Of a DNA stretch of 5,827 bases, positions 1 to 5,601 are shown one piece after another. The notes under the pieces were generated by a model. It saw nothing but the letters and a program-made list of their open reading frames with translations, did not search any database and had not been told where the DNA came from. The stretch covers positions 1 to 5,827 of the forward strand of contig CAKSEF010000072.1 of NCBI GenBank assembly GCA_934446465.1. Reading direction: 5' to 3'. The DNA comes from an uncultured Oscillospiraceae bacterium (GTDB lineage Bacteria; Bacillota; Clostridia; Oscillospirales; JAAYXM01). Both the position numbers and the translations under genes were made by a program. How positions within the stretch are numbered: the first letter of the stretch is position 1; each line of letters starts with the position of its first letter.

Positions 1-987
1 TGATATTAGTAAGTCTATTGTCGTAAGTGCTGTACTGCGAATTGTACCGTATATTTGCCTGAGCCCTTCTAAATTTGCAGGTCTCCTTGAGTACAACGCC
101 GACTTTCCGAGCTTCCCGTTCGGACGGGAGTCATAACCGTAATGCTTCAAGACACTCTCCGGCAGGATATCAGGAAATTTTCCTATTGACAAATCGAGAA
201 ATTCGGATATACTGATAGTAGAATCGGTAACGAGCAGCGATTTTTTCGTGAGCCCGGGTGCATTCAGCACAGCCGATTCTTTTTTTGCGTTTATTGACAA
301 ATCGGGAAATTCGGGTATACTGATAGTGGAATCGGTAACGAGCAGCGATTTTTTCGTGAGCCCGGGTGCATTAAGCACAGCCGATTCTTTTTTTGCGTTT
401 GCAGAATAAAGAACATTGACGGATGTAATCTCATTATCGAAGCTGTTTACTACAAACTCAACGACATACGGCTCATTGCTCTTGTTTTTCGCCATCCCCA
501 ACAATACATAGCTTCCCGACGCGTTCGTATTTTTCGGGGTGAGTTCATTGACAAGAATTGCATTTTTCAATATTTTTCCCGCATTTAAAGCAACTGCGGC
601 ATTTTGTTGTAGTCGCCGATCAAGTCCATGCTTTACGCTATTATTTGATAGAATAATATTTTTGCTAATGTCCTCAACATATACCGATACACTACCGTCA
701 TCGTTTATTTTCCCGACTTTTGCAGCATTTTCGATTGTTTTCCGAACAATATGCTTTCGCGTTTGACTATTTGCCTTATATTCCACACTGTCATCTATGA
801 CTGTTATGTGCATATCAGGCCTGTCAATCATGTTCTCATAGCTTTTAAGCTTGCTTGTGTCTATTCTTCGAGAAAAATGTCCTCCTTCCATATTGACATT
901 TGGCTCGGCATGTGCTACACTACTGTCCGCAAGTTCAACCTTTGCCAGCAGCTCCAGAGACTTTAATATCTGGTTGCCGGGCAGCAT
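1..987 (-). CDS. Partial orphan MuF-C-like cassette, no credible start, runs off left edge
   Basis: I translated this by hand from the minus strand. The frame is open from a TAG at 1030-1032 to base 1, at least 343 codons, with no stop. The first ATG is at 987-985, but neither it nor the next ATG (891-889) has a ribosome binding site. From about 880 leftward the protein is clearly paralogous to the C-terminal domain of the large protein at 1177-5601, roughly half identical by my count over about 155 aligned positions. Shared blocks include ANSQTRK, HGLDRR, SYVLLG, NAKKESA and LPESVL. That domain resembles the phage MuF C-terminal family (family-level inference). The stretch before it contains a Cys-rich segment and an HFSRR boundary motif. 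Base composition is more AT-rich than in the paralogue. It may be a 5'-truncated, silent reservoir cassette or the remainder of a frameshifted gene. The true 3' end is outside the window. Confidence 0.7.
   Translation of the reverse strand, partial: MLPGNQILKSLELLAKVELADSSVAHAEPNVNMEGGHFSRRIDTSKLKSYENMIDRPDMHITVIDDSVEYKANSQTRKHIVRKTIENAAKVGKINDDGSVSVYVEDISKNIILSNNSVKHGLDRRLQQNAAVALNAGKILKNAILVNELTPKNTNASGSYVLLGMAKNKSNEPYVVEFVVNSFDNEITSVNVLYSANAKKESAVLNAPGLTKKSLLVTDSTISIPEFPDLSINAKKESAVLNAPGLTKKSLLVTDSTISISEFLDLSIGKFPDILPESVLKHYGYDSRPNGKLGKSALYSRRPANLEGLRQIYGTIRSTALTTIDLLIS
184..399 (-). repeat. 108-bp tandem direct duplication (two units, 292-399 and 184-291)
   Basis: The two 108-bp units lie head to tail and differ at only about four positions, so the duplication is recent. 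Each encodes 36 residues beginning NAKKESAVLN and ending LSI, and the reading frame is preserved. The paralogous domain in the large protein has a single equivalent segment (KKESAALL through the STISI motif). The extra unit therefore lengthens this MuF-C-like domain without breaking it. Confidence 0.9.
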
Positions 988-1049
988 TCGGTTGAGCTTG
1001 TTTTCACAAAAACAGCAAGATTTGCACGTCTATGAATATTCATACAGTA

Positions 1050-1078
1050 TTGACATAGTCATTTTTTTGTGGTATAAC
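1050..1078 (+). promoter_or_regulatory. Candidate sigma-70-type promoter, plus strand
   Basis: TTGACA (1050-1055) and TATAAC (1073-1078) are separated by exactly 17 bases. A 14-bp perfect palindrome TATGAATATTCATA lies just upstream at 1031-1044 and could be an operator. The predicted start is near 1085, immediately before an inverted-repeat structure. No plus-strand protein gene follows. The same bases encode a plausible minus-strand protein remnant, so the match may be chance. Confidence 0.4.
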
Positions 1079-1085
1079 TTTCTCG

Positions 1086-1175
1086 GAAACACCTTGATGC
1101 ATGGCGGATTTTTCCGCCCACCTGGTCTTGTTATTTACAGACCTCAGTGCGTCGGAGGTGTTTCTTTTTATATTT
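1086..1175 (+). ncRNA. Candidate structured small RNA (closing stem, two hairpins, T-tract)
   Basis: GAAACACCT (1086-1094) pairs perfectly with AGGTGTTTC (1156-1164). Inside are GGCGGA/TCCGCC (1103-1118, four-base loop) and GGTCT/AGACC (1124-1143). A T-rich run follows at 1161-1175. ACCTC (1141-1145) can also pair with GAGGT (1155-1159), which competes with the closing stem, as in attenuators. The start matches the promoter at 1050-1078. It matches no RNA family I recognise. Against it, the bases overlap a credible protein remnant on the other strand, so I rate it as a hypothesis. Confidence 0.3.
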
Positions 1176-1176
1176 A

Positions 1177-4100
1177 TCACGTCATACAAATACTTTTTTC
1201 CGTCAGACGCATTCCGTATGACGAGTTCCGCATCAAATACGCGCCCCTATTCTTCTCTATCGTTTGCGACACTCGGTTATTATCTGATGTCTGCTTCGGT
1301 ACCGCCGATTCTCGGAACGGTTTCTTACCGAGAGTAATTGCTCCGTATTCCTCCAACAATGCCGTCAGCCTCTCCTGCAACTCCGGGTTGCTTAGGTCGG
1401 CTTCGCGGGAGAACAGTGCCGATTCACTAAGTTTTCCGCCTGGTCTTTCCGTGAATCCATAATGCCGCAATACACTTTCCGGCAGCATGTCCGGAAAATA
1501 ATCTCTTGCAAAATCCAAAAGTTGTGCTATACTAATAGTGGAATCGGTAAGCGTAGCAGGATTTCCTGTGATCGCTGGCAGCAATGCAGCCGATTCTTTC
1601 TTTGCGTTTATGGCATAAAGAACATCAACCGCTGCGACCTCGTTTGTGTGCCGATTTACAACAAACCGAACGATGTACGGCTCTCCCTCTGCATTTTTCG
1701 CTGCTCCTAATAGAACATAGCTGCTACTTGCCGTGTTGCTTTGAGGTGTGAGCTGATTGATTAAAATGGAGTTTTGCAGAATTTCTCCCGCTTTTTCTGT
1801 GACGGGCGCGAGCACGGAAAATCTGCGGTCTAATCCATGTCTAAGACTGTGCGTAGACAACAGCACATCCCGCCCAATATCGTCCACATACACAGACACT
1901 CCGCCATTGCTGTCGGTTTTTCCAATGGCTGCGGCGTTTTTTATCGCCTGTTGGACAAGGGCTTTTCTTGTCTGACTGTTTGCCGTATACCGCGAGGTAT
2001 CGTCAATTTCCGTTACCGTCATATCCGGTCTGTTAACCAGCGCGTAATAACTCGTCAGCCTGTCCACCTGTTCCTGTGTCAGACTTCCTTCACGGGAGAA
2101 GTTGCCGTTCGGGTGTTCCTGCGTTAGTCTCGCTTTTCGAGAAAAATCTCCCGGCTCGCCAGCGCCCGACTTATAATCGGCTGTACGGCTTTCACCGCTT
2201 CTTTTTGTGTCTGCGCTGTGTTCAGAATGTCCCACACTTTTTTCGCCGTCGCTCTCTCGTCCTGAGCCAACTCGATTACGCCAATCATCGTTTCCTGCAC
2301 GTCCCTGGACCAATTTTTCTCGCGCATGAACGTCAGCATCTCGTTCATAATCTTCGGCATCGGTTTCATATTTTACCTCCTTTATATCAACCACAGAAAA
2401 CTCTCCGTTCCTCTGCATTTCCAAGGTGAGCAGTTGTCCACCAAGGCGCATTATAGTACGGTCTCCATCATCGTAGTTTTCAGAATTGAACTCAACACTA
2501 TTCAATTTGTTGTAATAGGCACGCCAATTAACTTTATTCTTGAATTCGTTTACCATTTCACCCTCGCGCAACGCTCGGTTGCGCTCTTCGAAATCCCGGC
2601 TAAACCGCCCCTCTCCATCAATCTGCTCCTGCGTCAAACTTCCTTCACGGGAAAATTTCCCATTGACAACGGATTTATTTTGTGGTATATTAACACTGGT
2701 GGTGTTGGCAGCGGTTCTCCCCGCGCCCTCCACCATTTTTATTGGATTGATATTATACAGAAATTTTTTACCGTTTTGGGAGTTTGCAACATGCAAAACC
2801 GCCTCCCAGACGGTTTTATTTTTTTCCTGAATATAAACCGTCCATTTGTCCCAAGAATTTTTTCCGTTGTTGTCCAGCCAGTCGTGCGGATGTCTCGCGG
2901 CAGTCGCCTGTCCCTGCTGCCCTGCGGAAAGCAACTCGTCTGCCTGAACAATGGCATCGCCCTTGATTTTTATTCTGTCAATCAGGTTTAGAATGTCTTG
3001 GTTTACGCTTACCTTTCGCCCCTTGGAATTTCTAAACTTTTCGGAAGACTTTGCGATATGGACAAGGGTTTCGTTTCCGTTTTGGTCATATGCGATAATA
3101 GGGGTTTCGCTTAATTCATTCAGTCTCAGACGAATCATCTCGACTCGTTCTTCGTTTGTCAGACCTTCCAGAAGGTTTGAATCAAGATATACACCTATAC
3201 CATAATCCGTTCCGTTCTCTCCGATAATACGCTCGATGCTAAACCGCCCAGCGCCACCGTCCGTCTGAATCGGCGGTCCTCTGGACTTCACTCTGTCCGC
3301 CGTCTCCCGTACCTGAGCGGTGATATCCGTTGCTCGCATGGGCACATTTTCCACATTGCGCAGCACGTCAATCCCGGCATAAGCGTCTGCAAGAATTTCC
3401 TGCAAGATATAGTCGGAAAGAGATTTATCCATATCCTGCCCGGAAAAATATATTTCCGCGTAAGCTCGGGACAGAAATTTCTCCCAGCCCTTTCCGTACT
3501 CCTTTGCAAGCTGTTTTTTTAGCTTTGCGTCCAGCTTTTTGTCCTTCCGGGCCTTGTCGTGGTATTCCTCATGGTCAGAAAGCTGCTTCATGGTCAGGGT
3601 ATCGTGGTCGGCGCGAACATACATTCGCTTGCCGTCCGGGGACATCCAGCCGTTCGCCGTGAATGTGCCGTTCTTATCCTTACATTCAAGCTGACCCACA
3701 AAGGGAACAACATGAATCCCGGACTGTGCCTTTTCACGGACAACTGTTCTAATCTCATCATCCCACAGGTTGGACGGCAACACCTTCAAGATCTTGTTAT
3801 CTGTACCAATGGAAATACCCTGTGCCTGTGTGCTCTGACTTACAATTCCCGCAGCATCCGCTCGATTTCGGATGCTAACTGCTCTTTGCGCTTGATCGCC
3901 TCCGGGTCGCCCTGTTTCAAAGCTTCCTGTCCCTGCTTCCATGCTTCTACCTTGTCCGCCGGAAGCCACACCGGGTGTCCGTTCTTGCCCTCTACCATAA
4001 CGCGCGGTTTTTTCTTCATTTACAGTCCCTCCCTTTTCTGTGATTTCACTATAGCTAACATCTCCGTTCTGTGCAACGCTTCTTGCAGCATCCGCTATGC

Positions 4101-5601
4101 CTGCCTTATACATAGCCTCGCGCTGCTCCTGCGTCCCGACAAATCGGTATTGCTCCGAAATATCATTTACGGATGTTCCTTTGTTCCCCGCGTTGTAGAA
4201 AAGCGCCATTGCATTCACAAACTCGGGGTTGCTTCTCTGCTCCGAAGTGAACCCGTCAAATACTTCTGTTCCGCGCTGACCGAACATTTTGCTTCTGCCT
4301 GCTTCCCCGGCCTGCACGGTATCGTTTGCGGTTATTCGGTCGGCTCTTCCTTGCCCCACCCTTGCGGTCCGATTACTCTGTCCCCATCCGGATAAAACGC
4401 CATATCCTCTACCGTTATCCCGTGAATCCGCGCGTATCTCTCTCCTTCGTCCATCATATCCTGAATCGGGAGATTCTCCTCTCTGATTTTCCTCTCGATT
4501 TCCAACAACGCCTTGTGCGGGTTTTGAATTTTCATTATTTCGTCCCAAGTCATTTGTTTTTACCTCCTGTGCATAAATTATCGGATTTCCGTCGTTTGCG
4601 GTTGCTAAGTTTGTTATCTCAATTTCCGTTCCGGGGAGATATATAACCTCCTGTTGTCTCGGCAGTCCGTAGGTATCTGCAATGTCGGCGCCCGTCTGCC
4701 CGTCGATCACCATGTGAACAACACGGCCCTCAAATATCGGATAACCGTTAGGTCTCTTCGATGTAGACGTGAACGCCTCAAGCGCAACCTTCTTACCTTT
4801 AACATATTTCGCAAGAAAATCATTATACGCCGAATCGCTTTCGAACTTAAGATTGCGATACGTTCTTCCCTCGTATGTAGGGAATTTTTTCAGGGCGGAT
4901 ATGATATTATTTATTGTATTCTGATAGTTTTTAATATCAGCTCCCGAGTATAATCGCCTATTAAGCTCATGGAATGTTGTATTTATATATCCTATAAGTG
5001 AAACAGATTCCTGCCTTTCAAGCCCGAAATCGACATCGGCCTGCTTGCGCGTTTTGTTAAGTTTTGAAAAATCCGTCCCTTCGATTTTCGCTTCTTTTCG
5101 ATTTTTTGCGAATATCGGCGTCCCGTCTGAATCAAGTTCACCGTCTGCTATGCCTGCCTTATACATAGCCTCGCACTGTTCCTGCGTTCCCAAAAAACGG
5201 TACCGCTCCGAAATGTTGTCTATGGACGTTCCGTTGTTCCCCGCGTTGTAGAAAAGCGTCATAGCATTCACAAACTCGGGGTCGCTTCTCTGCTCCGATG
5301 TGAACCCGTCAAATACCTCTGTTCCGTGCTGACCGAACATTTTGCTTCTGCCTGCTTCCCCGGCCTGCACGGTATCGTTTGCGGTTATTCGGTCGGCTCT
5401 TCCTCGTCGCCCATCGGTGGACCGATAACTCTGTCCCCGTTCGGATAAAACGCCATTTCTTCCAGCGTTATTCCGTGAATCTGTATATATTTCTCCACCG
5501 CGTCCTCCATATCCTGAATCGGGAGAAATTCCACGTGCACCTTCCTCTCGATTTCTAACAACGCCTTGTGAGGGTCTTGAATTTTCATTATTTCGTCCCA
5601 A
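1177..5601 (-). CDS. Giant modular polyvalent-type protein: ART, zincin metallopeptidase, BECR-like and MuF-C-like domains
   Basis: A 1474-codon open frame. Domains in order: repeated domain (about 88-153); ADP-ribosyltransferase (about 185-346) with R249, S279-T280-S281 and Q316-x-E318; repeated domain again (about 439-505); zincin-like metallopeptidase (about 595-770) with HEEYH at 677-681 and ExxxD at 735-739; BECR-like nuclease-type domain (about 786-975); unassigned small domain from M1016; MuF-C-like domain (about 1180-1395). FSR motifs mark several boundaries. I see no signal peptide or membrane segment. In phage and conjugative-element polyvalent proteins such domains act as toxins, processing proteases or host-takeover enzymes delivered with the DNA; that role is inferred here. 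The nominal start, TTG at 5601, has no ribosome binding site of its own and lies inside the 73-codon gene starting at 5606. Internal starts such as M88 or M1016 are alternatives. Residues 1-73, 350-423, 528-587 and 1078-1160 are linkers overprinted on small genes. About the last 26 residues look out of frame after a deletion. Confidence 0.75.
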   Translation of the reverse strand: MGRNNENSRPSQGVVRNREEGARGISPDSGYGGRGGEIYTDSRNNAGRNGVLSERGQSYRSTDGRRGRADRITANDTVQAGEAGRSKMFGQHGTEVFDGFTSEQRSDPEFVNAMTLFYNAGNNGTSIDNISERYRFLGTQEQCEAMYKAGIADGELDSDGTPIFAKNRKEAKIEGTDFSKLNKTRKQADVDFGLERQESVSLIGYINTTFHELNRRLYSGADIKNYQNTINNIISALKKFPTYEGRTYRNLKFESDSAYNDFLAKYVKGKKVALEAFTSTSKRPNGYPIFEGRVVHMVIDGQTGADIADTYGLPRQQEVIYLPGTEIEITNLATANDGNPIIYAQEVKTNDLGRNNENSKPAQGVVGNREENQRGESPDSGYDGRRREIRADSRDNGRGYGVLSGWGQSNRTARVGQGRADRITANDTVQAGEAGRSKMFGQRGTEVFDGFTSEQRSNPEFVNAMALFYNAGNKGTSVNDISEQYRFVGTQEQREAMYKAGIADAARSVAQNGDVSYSEITEKGGTVNEEKTARYGRGQERTPGVASGGQGRSMEAGTGSFETGRPGGDQAQRAVSIRNRADAAGIVSQSTQAQGISIGTDNKILKVLPSNLWDDEIRTVVREKAQSGIHVVPFVGQLECKDKNGTFTANGWMSPDGKRMYVRADHDTLTMKQLSDHEEYHDKARKDKKLDAKLKKQLAKEYGKGWEKFLSRAYAEIYFSGQDMDKSLSDYILQEILADAYAGIDVLRNVENVPMRATDITAQVRETADRVKSRGPPIQTDGGAGRFSIERIIGENGTDYGIGVYLDSNLLEGLTNEERVEMIRLRLNELSETPIIAYDQNGNETLVHIAKSSEKFRNSKGRKVSVNQDILNLIDRIKIKGDAIVQADELLSAGQQGQATAARHPHDWLDNNGKNSWDKWTVYIQEKNKTVWEAVLHVANSQNGKKFLYNINPIKMVEGAGRTAANTTSVNIPQNKSVVNGKFSREGSLTQEQIDGEGRFSRDFEERNRALREGEMVNEFKNKVNWRAYYNKLNSVEFNSENYDDGDRTIMRLGGQLLTLEMQRNGEFSVVDIKEVKYETDAEDYERDADVHAREKLVQGRAGNDDWRNRVGSGRESDGEKSVGHSEHSADTKRSGESRTADYKSGAGEPGDFSRKARLTQEHPNGNFSREGSLTQEQVDRLTSYYALVNRPDMTVTEIDDTSRYTANSQTRKALVQQAIKNAAAIGKTDSNGGVSVYVDDIGRDVLLSTHSLRHGLDRRFSVLAPVTEKAGEILQNSILINQLTPQSNTASSSYVLLGAAKNAEGEPYIVRFVVNRHTNEVAAVDVLYAINAKKESAALLPAITGNPATLTDSTISIAQLLDFARDYFPDMLPESVLRHYGFTERPGGKLSESALFSREADLSNPELQERLTALLEEYGAITLGKKPFRESAVPKQTSDNNRVSQTIEKNRGAYLMRNSSYGMRLTEKSICMT
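1417..2064 (-). other. MuF-C-like domain within the large protein
   Basis: Residues about 1180-1395. Key blocks are NRPDMTVTEIDD, ANSQTRK, SVYVDD, HSLRHGLDRR (1251-1260), SSYVLLG, FVVN and LPESVLRHYG. This pattern resembles the C-terminal domain of phage MuF-type head proteins, thought to be a BECR-fold nuclease module (family knowledge, from memory). A diverged second copy lies at the left edge of the window. The segment after it (LFSREADLSNPELQERLTA) looks like the entry to a further domain that has been cut off. Confidence 0.6.
2124..2369 (-). CDS. Small 81-aa protein embedded out of frame in the large ORF
   Basis: AAGGAGG (2376-2382) lies six bases before the ATG at 2369, the best translation start signal in the window. 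The protein (MKPMPKIMNEMLTFM at the N-terminus) has the composition of a normal soluble, mostly helical protein, with recurring hydrophobic positions such as VWDILNTA and AVKAVQPII. In the long frame the same bases give residues 1078-1160, an acidic Arg/Gly/Ser-rich string with no domain character. The ribosome binding site overlaps the end of the preceding long-frame domain (VDIKEVKYE), as expected for translationally coupled genes. The final 15 or so residues run through bases that the long frame reads as GEPGDFSRKAR, so they may be a read-through tail. I do not recognise the family, and a role as an accessory or immunity protein would be a guess. Confidence 0.55.
   Translation of the reverse strand: MKPMPKIMNEMLTFMREKNWSRDVQETMIGVIELAQDERATAKKVWDILNTAQTQKEAVKAVQPIISRALASREIFLEKRD
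2376..2382 (-). promoter_or_regulatory. Ribosome binding site for the 81-aa embedded gene
   Basis: AAGGAGG with a six-base spacer to ATG 2369. It decides that the alternative frame, not the long frame, has an initiation signal here. Confidence 0.7.
2554..2566 (-). promoter_or_regulatory. Possible internal start with ribosome binding site, in the long frame (M1016)
   Basis: CGAGGG (2561-2566) precedes ATG 2556-2554 by a four-base spacer. The downstream product begins MVNEFKNKVNWRAYY and reads like an independent small domain of about 65 residues, ending where the 81-aa gene's ribosome binding site begins. This suggests a once-separate gene now fused in frame. The signal is moderate only. Confidence 0.4.
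2677..3246 (-). other. BECR-like / polyvalent-associated domain within the large protein
   Basis: Residues about 786-975, opened by the boundary motif RFSIE. Key blocks are YGIGVYLDSNLLEGL, TPIIAYDQNGN, GRKVSVNQDIL, HPHDWLDNNGKNSWD (904-918), WTVYIQEK, VWEAVLHVAN and KKFLYNINPIK. The beta-strand-rich end with alternating hydrophobic positions resembles domains placed with phage Barnase-EndoU-ColicinE5/D-RelE-like nucleases. I cannot name the exact family. A C-terminal fragment of a related domain sits at 1040-1246. Confidence 0.45.
3292..3819 (-). other. Zincin-like metallopeptidase domain within the large protein
   Basis: Residues about 595-770. HEEYH (677-681) fits the HExxH zinc-binding and catalytic motif. 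EILAD (735-739) lies 54 residues later and fits the ExxxD second motif of gluzincin-type peptidases. The preceding strand region (GWMSPDGKRMYVRADHD) resembles the beta-sheet edge before the active helix. Peptidases of this type occur in phage polyvalent proteins, where self-processing is one proposed role. Both metal-ligand motifs are intact, so activity is plausible. Confidence 0.65.
3840..4019 (-). CDS. Small 59-aa protein embedded out of frame in the large ORF
   Basis: Found by hand. GGGAGGG (4027-4033) lies eight bases upstream of the ATG at 4019, and the frame ends at TAA 3842-3840. The protein starts MKKKPRVMVEGKNGHPVW, continues with LPADKVEAWKQGQEAL, and ends in a charged helix (EIERMLREL). 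It looks like a real small basic protein with a short beta start followed by two helices. The long frame over the same bases (residues 528-587) is a Gly/Arg/Ala-rich linker with no fold character. It sits between the second repeated domain and the metallopeptidase domain, the same gene-between-domains position as the other embedded genes. I recall similar short ORFs in Clostridia mobile elements but cannot name a family or function. Confidence 0.6.
   Translation of the reverse strand: MKKKPRVMVEGKNGHPVWLPADKVEAWKQGQEALKQGDPEAIKRKEQLASEIERMLREL
4027..4033 (-). promoter_or_regulatory. Ribosome binding site for the 59-aa embedded gene
   Basis: GGGAGGG ends eight bases before ATG 4019, counted from the GGAGG core. 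No start codon in the long frame uses it. Confidence 0.6.
4332..4553 (-). CDS. Small 73-aa protein, copy B, embedded in the large ORF
   Basis: The ATG at 4553 is preceded by AGGAGG (4563-4568) with a nine-base spacer, as in copy A. The protein is 54 of 73 identical to copy A, with shared MTWDEIMKIQ, PHKALLEIERK, LPIQDM, IHGIT and FYP-x-GDRVIGP blocks and a C-terminal EEPTE. Nucleotide differences between copies fall 11, 12 and 20 at codon positions one, two and three of this frame, as expected for protein-level constraint. In the long frame the same bases form a Gly/Arg/Asn-rich linker (residues 350-423) that is less conserved between copies. No promoter lies directly upstream, so it would depend on transcription from 5634-5662 and on reinitiation inside the ART-coding message. 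Function unknown. Confidence 0.55.
   Translation of the reverse strand: MTWDEIMKIQNPHKALLEIERKIREENLPIQDMMDEGERYARIHGITVEDMAFYPDGDRVIGPQGWGKEEPTE
4563..4568 (-). promoter_or_regulatory. Ribosome binding site for the 73-aa gene, copy B
   Basis: AGGAGG nine bases before ATG 4553, carried over intact in the duplicated block. The long frame reads through it as QEVKT. Confidence 0.6.
4564..5049 (-). other. ADP-ribosyltransferase (ART) domain within the large protein
   Basis: Residues about 185-346. The R-S-E order of the ART superfamily is visible: R249 in TYRNL, the S279-T280-S281 motif in AFTSTS, and Q316-Q317-E318 in RQQEVIYLPGTEIEI, with the typical EV[IL][YF]LPG strand. The N-terminal helical part (LIGYINTTFHELNRRL) is also typical. 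Such domains transfer ADP-ribose from NAD+ to a target molecule. All three catalytic elements are present, so activity is plausible; the target is unknown. The domain lies between two copies of the leader module, which indicates cassette insertion. Confidence 0.75.

Larger units (their letters stand above)
1040..1246 (-). pseudogene. Stranded C-terminal fragment of a BECR-like (phage nuclease-type) domain
   Basis: Between a TAG at 1247-1249 and a TGA at 1040-1042, the third minus-strand frame encodes 68 residues. It contains FDAELVIRNASDGKKYLYD followed by INIKR, which parallels VWEAVLHVANSQNGKKFLYN followed by INPIK in the large protein (residues 931-955). The following spacer also matches in style: VIPQKNDYVN here against NIPQNKSVVN there. 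There is no start codon and the N-terminal two thirds of the domain is absent, so this is a remnant. It lies in a different phase from the end of the large frame, which runs across it out of frame for its last residues. I infer a deletion that fused two genes near base 1250. Confidence 0.7.
2062..2655 (-). repeat. Repeated 13-residue boundary motif FSREGSLTQEQ[IV]D (2062-2100 and 2617-2655)
   Basis: Residues 983-995 and 1168-1180 of the large frame are identical except for one Ile/Val position. A variant, FSRKARLTQEHPN, lies between them at residues 1153-1165. The motif sits at a domain edge each time, so it behaves as a portable boundary cassette or a site for homologous exchange. The coordinates span both copies. 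Confidence 0.8.
4092..4580 (-). repeat. Direct repeat copy B (489 bp) of the leader module
   Basis: This block matches 5145-5633 at a constant offset of 1053 bp, or 351 codons, so the long frame is preserved. It carries the ribosome binding site, the 73-codon small gene and the coding for the MFGQ-to-AGIAD domain. Near-perfect stretches flank a more diverged middle. Its right boundary is 4580, equivalent to 5633 in copy A, where the promoter -10 element would begin. This copy therefore lacks the promoter and is preceded by the ART domain instead. Confidence 0.85.

Noticed and set aside
184..399. CRISPR-like or phage attachment repeat
   Set aside because: The repeat has only two long contiguous units with no spacers, and it is coding; it is a simple tandem duplication.
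851..1462. Plus-strand open frame of 203 codons
   Set aside because: Opposite the orphan cassette, the BECR remnant and the end of the large frame, all of which show real paralogy on the minus strand.
2739..2957. Minus-strand 72-codon frame inside the BECR-like region
   Set aside because: Overlaps a well-formed domain of the long frame and has no ribosome binding site. Shadow.
2326..2991. Plus-strand open frame of 221 codons
   Set aside because: Antisense to the BECR-like domain and the 81-aa gene, with no domain pattern and no start signal. Shadow.
3288..3509. Minus-strand 73-codon frame inside the metallopeptidase region
   Set aside because: No ribosome binding site, Cys/Arg-rich shadow composition, and the overlapping long-frame sequence has clear domain character here, unlike the four accepted embedded genes.
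3559..4395. Plus-strand open frame of 278 codons
   Set aside because: It is antisense to the metallopeptidase, the 59-aa gene and copy B; it is Cys- and Ser-rich with no motifs and no good ribosome binding site. It is a shadow of minus-strand coding.
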